From the NCBI GenBank assembly GCA_023388555.1, contig JAEWGA010000016.1, positions 1 through 39,362 of the forward strand: a stretch of DNA of 39,362 nucleotides, given 5' to 3'. Below, piece after piece: positions 1-8,741 of this stretch (position 1 is its first letter; each line of letters begins with the position of its first letter). Under the pieces are notes generated by a model, which saw only the letters and a program-made list of their open reading frames with translations, had not been told where the DNA came from and did not search any database. The DNA comes from Bacteroidota bacterium. GTDB lineage: Bacteria > Bacteroidota > Bacteroidia > Bacteroidales > Porphyromonadaceae. A program made the position numbers and the translations under genes.

Positions 1-1178
1 TTTTTTGCCGACTCTACAATATCTCCATTGGGTGTAATGATACGAGCTATAATTTTTTTATCTGCTTCGGAGGTTTTAGGGTCCTTGGCTAATGCTTTAA
101 TTGCATCTACCTTGTACACTTTATTCTTGAAGTAAACCCAGCTTTCCATCCATCTGAAAGTATTATCGGGACGCACATCTATACGGCATATTACCCGAGG
201 TATTGTGCTACCATTAATTGGGTTGGTAGGCACGTATTCCGGGAGGCGGAACAAGTATGTTCTTTTCCCTTTTTTTCCTCCCGCAAAAACCTTCATACTT
301 TTCAGGACCTCAGGCCCATAGAGTTTGCGCAACTCCTGTTGGGGGGTAATTGGCAAAGCCCCTTTTCCCGATGTTAATTGTATTTCGGCCTGCTTGGGGA
401 ACATTACCGTTTTTGTTGGCATTAAGTCCTGATATATCGCTATATCGGTAGTAGAGAATGAGAAGTTGGGATTAATTGTATTCTTATCTTCCCACTGTAT
501 TACCACCCAAGCGTGGTCCGGCACTAACGAGACCTCCACTTGTGCGCTACCGTTTTTTAGGGTTTCTTTTTTTATAGGCACAAGGTTGGTATTAAAAAAG
601 GAGTAGTCCTTGTAATAAATGCTGTCTCCGTCTTGGTGGTTTAGGGAGATAGGAGCCTCTAATTCCTTAAAGGTTTTTCCAATAGCCGTACGTTCCTTTT
701 GGGTGGTATTGGGGTTTGCTATTACCAATACTTTGTAGTCCTGCCCTCTTTTTATGGGAGGAGTTTTAATTGAAAAGGACTCGGGGGTGGAGGTTGTTTC
801 CTGGAGGTCGTTTCCCGAAAATACACCTGCTTTTGCAGAAACATCTAAGTCGAAGGCGTACTTTACTTGTTCTGGGTCGCCATTGGTAGTAACGCTGTAC
901 AGTACCACTCTTATCCCATTAAAAGTAAGGTAGCTTTTGTCTTCGAGTATCTGTTCTTGCGTGAGTTTGTTGGGGTAGACAAATCCTGGCGGTACTTCTC
1001 GGTCCTTATTGGAGCGTAGGATAAGTCCTCTGTCGGCTATTTTCCCAGTTAAAACCAAGGGGACATCTTCGGTATCGGGAGTGGGATTAGGCAGGAAATC
1101 GGACTCTTGGTATTTTTTACTGCACGATAAAAATAAAAAGAGGGAGAGGAGAGTTGTTATTGCGCTAAATAATCTCAT
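1..1178 (-). CDS. Fimbrillin-like (FimA/Mfa1 family) lipoprotein, partial
   Basis: The gene starts at an ATG at 1176-1178 and runs off the left edge, so about 392 residues are visible and the C-terminus is missing. The N-terminus is a lipoprotein signal: a hydrophobic stretch ending LFLFLSC, with the lipid-accepting Cys at residue 19. The body fits Bacteroidales fimbrillins: early beta-strand segments such as GIRVVLYS and DYKVLVIANP, and a later YVPTNP...STIPRV segment followed by WVYFKNKVYKVDAIKALA, which resembles the late insert of Mfa1-type major subunits. In that family the lipidated precursor is exported and processed by an arginine protease before the subunits polymerise at the surface. 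It begins 9 nt after the ilvE stop, so co-transcription is likely. Family assignment is by motif memory; an accessory or anchor subunit rather than the major shaft protein is possible. Confidence 0.62.
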   Translation of the reverse strand, partial: MRLFSAITTLLSLFLFLSCSKKYQESDFLPNPTPDTEDVPLVLTGKIADRGLILRSNKDREVPPGFVYPNKLTQEQILEDKSYLTFNGIRVVLYSVTTNGDPEQVKYAFDLDVSAKAGVFSGNDLQETTSTPESFSIKTPPIKRGQDYKVLVIANPNTTQKERTAIGKTFKELEAPISLNHQDGDSIYYKDYSFFNTNLVPIKKETLKNGSAQVEVSLVPDHAWVVIQWEDKNTINPNFSFSTTDIAIYQDLMPTKTVMFPKQAEIQLTSGKGALPITPQQELRKLYGPEVLKSMKVFAGGKKGKRTYLFRLPEYVPTNPINGSTIPRVICRIDVRPDNTFRWMESWVYFKNKVYKVDAIKALAKDPKTSEADKKIIARIITPNGDIVESAK

Positions 1179-1187
1179 AAGCTGTTG

Positions 1188-2213
1188 TTATTCCTCGTTT
1201 AGTATGATGTTCCAATTATAGATATCTTCCTTTTCTCCGTATTGTATGGCTCGGAGTGTTTGGTATAGCTGGGTGGAAATTGGCCCCGCTTCACCGTTCT
1301 TGGCTATTTGGTAGGAGATTCCTTTATCCAGGTCATCTACCCTAAGGATAGGACTAATAACGGCAGCCGTACCACATGCTCCAGCCTCCTCGAACTCTGC
1401 TAATTCCTCCACAGGCACGTGCCTTTTTTCCACCACGAGCCCCAAGTCCGTTGCTATTTGCATTAAGGACATATTGGTAATGGATGGGAGGATTGAGGTA
1501 GAGTCTGGGGTGATGTATTTTCCGTTTCGGATACCGAAGAAGTTGGCTGGCCCGCATTCATCCAAGTATTTCTTTTCTTTGGCATCCAAGAAAAGTACTG
1601 CGGAGTACCCCTTTTCATGGGCTAAACAGCCAGCTTTAATACCTGCGGCGTAGTTTCCTCCTACTTTAATAGTACCGGTGCCAAGGGGTGCCGCCCTGTC
1701 GAATCCGCGTAAAATAGCCATGGGAGTTGGCTTAAAGCCATCCTTAAAGTAGGGACCAACGGGGCTAACAAAAATTACAAACATATACTCTTCTGCGGGG
1801 CGCACTCCCACCTGTGCTCCCGTACCAATAACCAAGGGACGGATGTATAGGGACGCTCCCGACTCGTAAGGTGGCACATAGTCGATATTAGCTTTAACTA
1901 CCTTTTTAACGGCCTCGATAAAAAGTTGCTGCGGGATTGGGGGCATCATGATACCTTCGCATGAGCGCGCCATTCTTTTTGCATTTTCATCTATTCGGAA
2001 AAGTCGGATTTTACCATCCTTGCCTCTGAAGGCTTTCATACCTTCAAAAGCTTCTTGCCCATAGTGCAAGCATGTGGCAGCCATATGAATGGATATGTGA
2101 GTTTCGCTTGTGAGTTCCAAAGGCCCCCACTCTCCATTTTTGTAAACCGACCTAATGTTAACGGCTGTTGGATAATATCCAAAGCCTAATGAGCTCCAGT
2201 TTATATCTTTCAT
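1188..2213 (-). CDS. ilvE: Branched-chain amino acid aminotransferase
   Basis: A cytosolic, PLP-dependent class IV aminotransferase of 341 residues, a usual length for the branched-chain group. It catalyses the last step of leucine, isoleucine and valine synthesis, or the first step of their breakdown, using glutamate and 2-oxoglutarate. Visible marks are YGQEAFEGMKAFRG near residues 51-63, the PLP lysine at about K183 in TIKVGGNYAAG, and DECGPANFFGI in the cofactor-binding part. The start lies 5 nt after the stop of the GH57 gene and the stop lies 9 nt before the fimbrillin gene, so all may share a transcript. The link to the glycogen genes is positional, not metabolic. Confidence 0.93.
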   Translation of the reverse strand: MKDINWSSLGFGYYPTAVNIRSVYKNGEWGPLELTSETHISIHMAATCLHYGQEAFEGMKAFRGKDGKIRLFRIDENAKRMARSCEGIMMPPIPQQLFIEAVKKVVKANIDYVPPYESGASLYIRPLVIGTGAQVGVRPAEEYMFVIFVSPVGPYFKDGFKPTPMAILRGFDRAAPLGTGTIKVGGNYAAGIKAGCLAHEKGYSAVLFLDAKEKKYLDECGPANFFGIRNGKYITPDSTSILPSITNMSLMQIATDLGLVVEKRHVPVEELAEFEEAGACGTAAVISPILRVDDLDKGISYQIAKNGEAGPISTQLYQTLRAIQYGEKEDIYNWNIILNEE

Positions 2214-2218
2214 CGCAG

Positions 2219-3553
2219 TTATTTTTTAGGGTTGATACCGTTTGTTTTTTCTTTTTTCGAGGAGGGTTGTGGGTTGTTTTTTTGCTGGGCGTCCAATTCT
2301 GCCCTAAGTTTGGCTAACTCTGCTTCTTGGTTGTGGATTGTAACCAACAGGGCGTTCAGTTCCTCGTTTTCGATGGTGCTTGGGTACTGAGCTTCTACCC
2401 TTAAATGAAAGTCGCTGAGTATATTCATGTAATTATTAAAGGCGTCGTACTCGTTATCGTAGGGGCTAAAGGAGCGGACGTGAGCGTTGGTTGTGGACAT
2501 GTAGAAGAAGTGGTCGCTACTTTGCAGGTATAACCAGTCCTGTAACAACTGGCGGTTTCCGCTTAGGCGTGTACGTTCTCCCCACTGCACCAATTTTGAG
2601 AAGGCTTCTTGTTGCAGTACGTTTCCTTTCCAGGTGCTAATGTTTTTTTCTTCTTCGGACCAGGAGATGGGGGAACTTACCGATATTTCACCTTTGGGGG
2701 AAAGACTTTCAAACACCTCGGTAGGAGTAGCAAATGCCATACCTTCCTGCAGGATGTATTTAGGCAGTGCTTTAAAGAACTCGAATATCCCCGTATGGGC
2801 TGGTTGTATTTGTCCTAATACGTCGTAAGCCATATCCAGGTAAATAACCTCTTCTTCGGGGGGAGTGTTAGCTAACCAGTGGGCGTATTTATCGGCCGTT
2901 AAGGGGTACTCGCTCCAATCGTATCGGCTAAAATTTTTCATTATATCCTCGCTGAACCTACCGTTGCGTAATAATAGGTGTACAGCAGGGGTTGTGGCGG
3001 AAGCGTATACGAAGTTTGGACTTTTCCAGCCCAATATATGTTTTGCACCTTCGGTGATGGTATAATTATACCCCAGGCGGTGTATTTGCTCGGCTATTTC
3101 ATCGGAGTATATAAGCTCTGTATTCCGTAGTACTTTGGGCTTTTGGCCAAATAACATTTCTATTTTTTGAGCATGTAGCTCTACCTGCCTTTTGAATTCG
3201 GAGAAGTCCCCTAACGAGGATAGCCCGTGGGAAAAAGGCTCGGTAAGGAATTCCACGCAGCCGGTTTTTGCCAGGTCCGAGAAGCTGTCCAATAACTCTG
3301 GGGCGTAATATTCCATTTGGCTAAGAGCCGTACCCGATATAGCAAAAGAGACTTTAAGAGCACCTTTTGTTTCCTTAATAAGTTCCAGGAGCATTCTGTT
3401 GGCAGGGCCATAGCTTTCCCGGGCGTGGCTCCTGAAGATTTCTTCGTTCTGGAAGTCGTCGAAATAGTAATGGTCATTCCCGATATCAAAAAAACGATAC
3501 CGTTTTAACCTAAAGGGTTGGTGCACTTGAAAGTTCAAGCAAAGTTTTTTCAT
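2219..3553 (-). CDS. Glycoside hydrolase family 57 protein (alpha-amylase/glucanotransferase-like)
   Basis: A 444-residue GH57 protein, third gene of the glycogen cluster after the debranching enzyme and the GT4 synthase-like protein. GH57 enzymes hydrolyse or transfer alpha-1,4/1,6-glucans with retention. Motif 1 is VHQPF at residues 10-14; EFLTEPFSHGLSSL (101-114) matches the second conserved block; RNTELIYSD (143-151) carries the expected nucleophile Glu146. The fourth block, usually close to MDYETFGEH in Bacteroides relatives, reads YLDMAYDVLG here: the putative acid Asp240 is kept but the following Glu and the FGEH tail are not. Residues from about 395 form a charged coiled-coil-like tail ending in a Lys-rich stretch. 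The fold is clear; activity is less sure because of the altered block. Confidence 0.85.
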   Translation of the reverse strand: MKKLCLNFQVHQPFRLKRYRFFDIGNDHYYFDDFQNEEIFRSHARESYGPANRMLLELIKETKGALKVSFAISGTALSQMEYYAPELLDSFSDLAKTGCVEFLTEPFSHGLSSLGDFSEFKRQVELHAQKIEMLFGQKPKVLRNTELIYSDEIAEQIHRLGYNYTITEGAKHILGWKSPNFVYASATTPAVHLLLRNGRFSEDIMKNFSRYDWSEYPLTADKYAHWLANTPPEEEVIYLDMAYDVLGQIQPAHTGIFEFFKALPKYILQEGMAFATPTEVFESLSPKGEISVSSPISWSEEEKNISTWKGNVLQQEAFSKLVQWGERTRLSGNRQLLQDWLYLQSSDHFFYMSTTNAHVRSFSPYDNEYDAFNNYMNILSDFHLRVEAQYPSTIENEELNALLVTIHNQEAELAKLRAELDAQQKNNPQPSSKKEKTNGINPKK

Positions 3554-3615
3554 ATCGCACTACTATGGTTTATATGTTATGCAACTCTGTTTTATCGTAA
3601 GTGTAGGTTTGGGGG

Positions 3616-4878
3616 CTAATACCCTAATACCTTGTTATATATATTCCGGACTTTATGCCCGGCGTCTTCCCACTTAATATTTCCCACCTCTTTAAGGCCT
3701 TCTTCTTTTAGGAAAGTATGTAATGCTGGGTAGGTTACTAACGAGTACATAGCATCGGCCAAGGCATCTACGTCCCAGTAGTCGAGCTTAATTGCATACC
3801 TTAATATTTCGGCACAGCCAGACTGTTTTGAAATAATAGAGGGTACACCGCACTGCATAGCTTCCAAAGGAGAGATTCCAAAAGGTTCGGAAACCGAGGG
3901 CATCACATATACATCGCTTGCTTTAAATACTTCGTACACCTGTTTCCCTTTCATGAAACCGGTAAAGTGGAACCTATCGGATATGTTTTTTTCGGCAACG
4001 AGGCGAATCATTTGGTCCATCATGTCGCCACTCCCAGCCATGATAAAGCGTACGTTCTTTGTTTTAGCTAAAACCTTAGAGGCGGCCTCTACAAAGTATT
4101 CGGGCCCTTTTTGCATTGTTATTCGGCCTAAGAAGGTTACTATTTTATCGTTCACACCTCGGTTGTCGGGTATAGAAAGTATAGCTGGATCCAAGGGGGT
4201 AACGGCGTTATGTACGGTAGTAACTTTTTCGGGGGACTGGTGGTATTTTTCTATTACAGTTCGGCGCGTAAGCTCGCTAACGGTGATGATATGGTCGGCA
4301 TAATCCATTCCGTTTTTCTCTATGGCATAAACCTGCGGATTTACGTTCCCGCGGCTTCTGTCGAAATCCGTAGCGTGCACATGTATAACTAATGGTTTAC
4401 CTAAAATCATTTTAGCGTGAATGCCTGCGGGGTAGGTTAACCAGTCGTGAGAGTGTATAATATCGTAGTGTTCGGCCCGGGCTAAAACACCAGCCATAAT
4501 GGAGTAGTTGTTTATTTCCTCCTGCAAGTTCTCGGGGTAACGCCCCGAGAACTCCAAGCACCCTAATTCATTGGTATGCATATAGGAGAAGTCGGCATAT
4601 ATATGCTCTCTTAACCTGTAATACAAATTAGGGTCCATTAGGTTTTTAAGTTTCTGCAGCACCAGGTCGTGGGGGGGATTCTTCCACACGATAGGCACTT
4701 GCGAGGCTCCTATGATGCGTAAAAAGGATTTATCCTCATCGCCCCAAGGCTTAGGTATCACGAAGGTGATATCCAAGTCGTTTTGCAAGCTCATACCTTT
4801 TGTTAAACCGTAGCTTGCTGTTCCCAACCCCCCTAATATATGAGGCGGGAACTCCCAGCCAAACATTAGTGCTTTCAT
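3616..4878 (-). CDS. GT4-type glycosyltransferase, glycogen synthase-like
   Basis: A two-domain GT-B glycosyltransferase of about 420 residues, likely extending alpha-1,4-glucan from a nucleotide sugar in the cytosol. The N-terminus MKALMFGWEFPPHILGGLG carries the donor/acceptor Gly-rich loop; HSHDWLTYPAGIHAK and the C-terminal EPFGISPLEAMQCG, an E-x7-E type donor motif, are diagnostic. A GTG 33 nt upstream (4909-4911) would add eleven residues with no family match, so the ATG at 4876-4878 is chosen; its conserved first residues support this. It sits between the debranching enzyme (38 nt upstream with this start) and the GH57 gene, the usual Bacteroidales order for glycogen turnover. Exact donor (UDP- or ADP-glucose) cannot be read. 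Confidence 0.88.
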   Translation of the reverse strand: MKALMFGWEFPPHILGGLGTASYGLTKGMSLQNDLDITFVIPKPWGDEDKSFLRIIGASQVPIVWKNPPHDLVLQKLKNLMDPNLYYRLREHIYADFSYMHTNELGCLEFSGRYPENLQEEINNYSIMAGVLARAEHYDIIHSHDWLTYPAGIHAKMILGKPLVIHVHATDFDRSRGNVNPQVYAIEKNGMDYADHIITVSELTRRTVIEKYHQSPEKVTTVHNAVTPLDPAILSIPDNRGVNDKIVTFLGRITMQKGPEYFVEAASKVLAKTKNVRFIMAGSGDMMDQMIRLVAEKNISDRFHFTGFMKGKQVYEVFKASDVYVMPSVSEPFGISPLEAMQCGVPSIISKQSGCAEILRYAIKLDYWDVDALADAMYSLVTYPALHTFLKEEGLKEVGNIKWEDAGHKVRNIYNKVLGY

Positions 4879-4916
4879 ATATGTAGTTCCTGAAGTTGCA
4901 TAGTTCACCACGCTAT

Positions 4917-6878
4917 TTAATGCAATATTAGCAATTCGTTTTCGTCGTTGTACACATCAAATAGCCTATTTTGAATTCTTAATATGGCACTTACACTTGT
5001 GGCGAAGGAGATAGCTCCACGCCCCCGGAAGGGTGGTGTGGGGTCGTACATTTCCGATATTGTGCCTATACCGTGTAGGGAAAGTTCGCTCTCGAAAGGG
5101 ATGAGCACCTTCTCTACAAACGATATACCGCTTTTCTTAAATAGCTTGAAGTAAGCACTTAAATAGGGGTACATTAGCCACGACCATACTGCGCCTTGAA
5201 ATGCAGCATAGGCTCTGTCCCGTAATACACCGTTACAGTAGCCACGGTAGTAGGGACTTTTAGGGGTTAACGTGCGAAGTCCTTTAGGTGTTAATAGCTC
5301 TTTGGTAACAATATCCAATACGGAGCGTTGAAGTTTCCGGGAGAGTGGCGAATATTTAAGGCCCACGGCAAAAATCATATTTGGGCGCACACTCCAGTCC
5401 TGGGGGCGGCCTTCGCACACGTAGTCGAACAAGTAGTCTTTGTCATTAACAAATACCCTTATAAAGGACTCTGCCACCCTATCGATAAGGTCGGTTAAAG
5501 TAACATCTTCCGAGTTGAATAAATCCCGATAGAAACATAGCGCATTGTACCATAAGGCGTTATACTCTACGATGTACCCTTGGCGGTCGACTACTGGATA
5601 GCCATCGATTGTAGAGTCCATCCACGTGATAGGTTTGCCTTCGGGTGCAACGGCATACAGTAGTCCATTAGGTGCGAGCTTTAACGATGGGTGGCGGTCC
5701 TCCAACAAATAATCTATCATTTGTGCTACATAGGCACCGTACTTTTCTTTGGTTTCCGCCATGGAGCGCCAGCGTGAGTAGTCTTGTATTGCATTAATTA
5801 CCCACAGTAAGGTGTCGGGCAGCTCTATTCCCTCTATTATAGGGTCTGGCAGGCCTTCCTTCATGAAGCGCAGAATAGCGGGCCATGCTGTATTCATTAT
5901 GGCGTCGTACCTTTCGGGTTTTTGTATGCCAAAGGTGCAGCCAGTGAGGGCTATAAATTGGTCCCGCGCTCTTACGCCGTACCATGGGTATCCGGCAATA
6001 AGGTAGGCGTGCTCGGCATCGGGTTTGTAAAAAAACTGGTCGGCAGCGTTCACCAAGGAGTTAGTAAAGCTTGTACGTGGCACACGCCTGTTTAGCGCCT
6101 CTTCAAAAGCCGTGTTTATTTGGTCTGGTTTTATGGGCATATCCCCTGCCGAGAAATAGAGTTGTTCCCCTGGCTGTATTTCACACTCGAAGAAGCCTGG
6201 TACAGGTAAATCTTCTACGTAAGCGTGGCCTCGTTCCTTTTCCTTATCATACATAAAGTTTTTATACCAGTGTGGCTCGTAGTGCCACTCTACCGGTTTT
6301 GAAAACTGCATATTAAGGTTTGGGTACCCGGGGTACAAACACATACTTACCCCATTATCGATAAGGTTATAGTTCCAGTTAATAGAAGAATTTTCGTGGG
6401 TAAGCTCCTTTACACTCCTAAAGGCCAGGAAGGGAGAAAAGCGCAATATGGTTTTGGAGTGGGCTTGCAATAATGTATACCGTATAATAAGCCTATTTTC
6501 GTTGAATGAAAAAAGTAACTCCTTGGATAGGACAACGCCCCCTACCCTATACACAATTCGCGGGATAGTGTCTATTTCATACTCCCGTATATATTTATGT
6601 CCGTTAGGGGCAAAAGTGTCGCCCTGATACTTATGGAGTGCTAAGTTAAACTCTGCGCCGTGCTGTATAACAGTTTCGTTAAAAGAGGATAGCAACACAT
6701 GCCCATAGGGGCTTAGCTTGTGAATAGGAACGACCAGTAACCCGTGGTATTTTCGGGTATTACAACCCAGTATAGTAGAGCAGTGGTAAGCTCCACGCCT
6801 ATTTGTTCGGAGTATTTCTCTGTCGAGAGAAACCTCCAAGTTACTCATACTGTTACGATCAAACTTGAGGTAACTCAT
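4917..6878 (-). CDS. Glycogen debranching enzyme, amylo-alpha-1,6-glucosidase type
   Basis: A 653-residue archaeal/bacterial-type debranching enzyme that removes alpha-1,6 branches of glycogen. The N-terminal domain begins with RGAYHCSTILGCNTRKYHGLL, the usual opening of the GDE_N domain. The C-terminal (alpha/alpha)6 domain shows PWYGVRARDQFIALTG and WMDSTIDGYPVV...YNALWYNAL, where the Asp and Glu positions of the family active site are kept. It has no signal peptide, so acts on cytosolic glycogen. It is the promoter-proximal gene of the cluster debranching enzyme, GT4, GH57, then ilvE and the fimbrillin. A promoter lies about 100 nt upstream at 6981-7011. Confidence 0.93.
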   Translation of the reverse strand: MSYLKFDRNSMSNLEVSLDREILRTNRRGAYHCSTILGCNTRKYHGLLVVPIHKLSPYGHVLLSSFNETVIQHGAEFNLALHKYQGDTFAPNGHKYIREYEIDTIPRIVYRVGGVVLSKELLFSFNENRLIIRYTLLQAHSKTILRFSPFLAFRSVKELTHENSSINWNYNLIDNGVSMCLYPGYPNLNMQFSKPVEWHYEPHWYKNFMYDKEKERGHAYVEDLPVPGFFECEIQPGEQLYFSAGDMPIKPDQINTAFEEALNRRVPRTSFTNSLVNAADQFFYKPDAEHAYLIAGYPWYGVRARDQFIALTGCTFGIQKPERYDAIMNTAWPAILRFMKEGLPDPIIEGIELPDTLLWVINAIQDYSRWRSMAETKEKYGAYVAQMIDYLLEDRHPSLKLAPNGLLYAVAPEGKPITWMDSTIDGYPVVDRQGYIVEYNALWYNALCFYRDLFNSEDVTLTDLIDRVAESFIRVFVNDKDYLFDYVCEGRPQDWSVRPNMIFAVGLKYSPLSRKLQRSVLDIVTKELLTPKGLRTLTPKSPYYRGYCNGVLRDRAYAAFQGAVWSWLMYPYLSAYFKLFKKSGISFVEKVLIPFESELSLHGIGTISEMYDPTPPFRGRGAISFATSVSAILRIQNRLFDVYNDENELLILH

Positions 6879-6980
6879 TAGTATTAGGCTTTAGGGGTAT
6901 TTCTTCCAGGATACCCAGGTTTAATATTTAACAATCCCTCCATAGTTGCTGCCGGAGATAAGCCTGCAACAGCTTTTTCC

Positions 6981-7011
6981 CAAATATACCCAAGATTTCA
7001 GTCAATCACAA
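6981..7011 (-). promoter_or_regulatory. Bacteroidetes-type promoter of the glycogen operon
   Basis: On the minus strand a TATATTTG -7 box (6981-6988) follows a TTG (7009-7011) at 20 nt spacing, matching the sigma-ABfr consensus TTG-N19..21-TAnnTTTG. It implies a leader of about 95 nt before the debranching enzyme ATG. Seen by eye; transcription start is inferred. Confidence 0.6.
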
Positions 7012-7031
7012 TAAATACAACCTTATAAGGC

Positions 7032-7080
7032 AAAAAAAATGCAGGATAGGACCGTTTTGTACTGGTCCGTATCCTGCATT
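7032..7080 (-). terminator. Rho-independent terminator after guaB
   Basis: A stem of about 16 bp, with one bulged base, joins 7038-7053 to 7064-7080 around a short loop. On the minus strand it is followed by eight T (7032-7039 as A on plus). It lies 18 nt past the guaB stop. Confidence 0.85.
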
Positions 7081-7098
7081 TCCATTTTTTGTGGGTTA

Positions 7099-8583
7099 TT
7101 ATTCTTTTAGTATAACATCGTGAGCCCCCCCTTCAACAATGGAGGTACTTGAAACCAATGTTACTTTTGCATTTTTCCGTAGGTGTTCGAGGGTTGTGGA
7201 GCCGCAACTGCACATAGTAGCCTTTATTTTCCCTAAGGTCACCGCCAAATTATCTTTCATTTTACCGGCATAGGGCACATAACTATCCACCCCTTCTTCA
7301 AACTTCAGGGCTTCTTGTCCTCCGCTATCGTAGCGTTGCCAGTTTTTAGCCCTGTTAGAGCCTTCTCCCCAATACTCTTTAACGTAATTGTTTCCGAGCT
7401 TTAGCACTTTGGTTGGACTTTCATCGAAGCGGGCAAAATAACGCCCCATCATCAGGAAGTCGGCCCCCATTGCCAATGCCAATACCATATGGTAGTCGTG
7501 AACAATGCCTCCATCGCTGCAAATGGGTATATATATACCTGTTTCTTGGTAGTAGGCATCTCTTGCCTGGGCAATATCAATTATAGCGGTAGCTTGCCCA
7601 CGGCCAATACCCTTTTGTTCGCGAGTAATACAAATGGAGCCACCTCCAATACCCACTTTTATAAAGTCGGCGCCAGCACCTACCAAATAGTGGAAGCCTT
7701 CGGGGTCCACCACATTACCGGCTCCAACGGGTATGTCGTATTTGCTCTTAATCCATTGTAAGCAGTCGTACTGCCATTCGCTATAGCCGTCCGAGGAGTC
7801 GATGCACAACACATCGGCCCCAGCATCAATTAGGGCAGGAACCCTTTCTTTATAGTCGCGGGTATTTATTCCGGCACCTACCAATAAGGTTTTATTTTGT
7901 TTGTCGGATAACTCGTACGGATTTTCGCGGTGACTATCATAATCCTTACGGAAGACAAAGTAGCAGAGTTTCTGTTGTTCATCCACAATGGGGAGGGTAT
8001 TCAGTTTATGCTCCCATATAATGTCGTTGGCCTCCTTTAAGGTAATGCCTAAGTGACCTAAGGTGAGCCTGTCGTAAGGAGTCATAAAGGTGGATATTTT
8101 GCGGTTCCGGGGGTCCACACTCAGCCTATAATCTCGGCTGGTAACAATACCTAAAAGGCGTCCATTGGGCGTTCCGTCATGGGTAATACCAATGGTTGAG
8201 TGGCCTGTTTGGGCAACCAAATCCAAAACATCTTGCAATGTTTGGTCGGGTTTAAGATTAGAATCGCTAGTAACAAACCCGGCTTTAAACTTCTTCACCT
8301 TTTTCACCATTTCGGCCTGTGCCTCTATGGACTGAGAGCCAAAGATAAAAGAAAGCCCCCCATTCCTGGCCAATTCTATAGCCAGGGTGTCGTTCGAGAC
8401 GGACTGCATGATAGCCGACACAAAAGGTATGTTCAGTGAAATTTTAGCCTCTTCCCCATTGGCATACTTTACCAACGGCGTTTTAAGGCAAATGTTGTTG
8501 GGAGTACAATCTTTGGTTGTAAGGCCGGGAATGAGAAGATATTCCCCAAAAGTGCGAGACACCTGGTCCAAAAATAGAGCCAT
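7099..8583 (-). CDS. guaB: IMP dehydrogenase
   Basis: IMP dehydrogenase, 494 residues, oxidises IMP to XMP with NAD, the committed step to GMP. The barrel is interrupted by a two-CBS (Bateman) domain at about residues 95-220. The catalytic loop reads GIGGGSICITREQ with Cys318; most bacterial enzymes have GIGPGSICTTR, so this belongs to a variant subgroup. SDGGI (356-360), the GRYFARFDESP segment, RY at 417-418 in the mobile flap, VPYAGK and the final AHDV are all in place. It has its own promoter-like box upstream and a strong terminator downstream, so it is probably transcribed alone. A GMP reductase is unlikely given the CBS pair and flap Arg-Tyr. Confidence 0.93.
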   Translation of the reverse strand: MALFLDQVSRTFGEYLLIPGLTTKDCTPNNICLKTPLVKYANGEEAKISLNIPFVSAIMQSVSNDTLAIELARNGGLSFIFGSQSIEAQAEMVKKVKKFKAGFVTSDSNLKPDQTLQDVLDLVAQTGHSTIGITHDGTPNGRLLGIVTSRDYRLSVDPRNRKISTFMTPYDRLTLGHLGITLKEANDIIWEHKLNTLPIVDEQQKLCYFVFRKDYDSHRENPYELSDKQNKTLLVGAGINTRDYKERVPALIDAGADVLCIDSSDGYSEWQYDCLQWIKSKYDIPVGAGNVVDPEGFHYLVGAGADFIKVGIGGGSICITREQKGIGRGQATAIIDIAQARDAYYQETGIYIPICSDGGIVHDYHMVLALAMGADFLMMGRYFARFDESPTKVLKLGNNYVKEYWGEGSNRAKNWQRYDSGGQEALKFEEGVDSYVPYAGKMKDNLAVTLGKIKATMCSCGSTTLEHLRKNAKVTLVSSTSIVEGGAHDVILKE

Positions 8584-8623
8584 GACAAAAAACAGTGCAA
8601 TAAGGTTATTAATCTATTGCCTA

Positions 8624-8631
8624 CAAATTTA
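8624..8631 (-). promoter_or_regulatory. Probable -7 box of guaB
   Basis: TAAATTTG on the minus strand, 41 nt upstream of the guaB ATG, matches TAnnTTTG. No convincing TTG is seen at the right distance, so this is a half-supported promoter. Confidence 0.4.
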
Positions 8632-8664
8632 CTGAATCTGGGGCAAACATTGGGAGGATAGAAA

Positions 8665-8703
8665 CAAAAAATGGAGACCTTCTTTAGCAAGAAAGGCCTC
8701 CAT
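8665..8703 (-). terminator. Rho-independent terminator after the TPR gene
   Basis: An imperfect hairpin at 8671-8703 (ATGGAG/CTCCAT ends, pairing inside through AAGG/CCTT) is followed on the minus strand by six T. It lies 38 nt after the TPR protein stop. Confidence 0.7.
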
Positions 8704-8741
8704 TTTTAGGGTTATGTACCTTGTTTGTAGGTTGTTATTTA

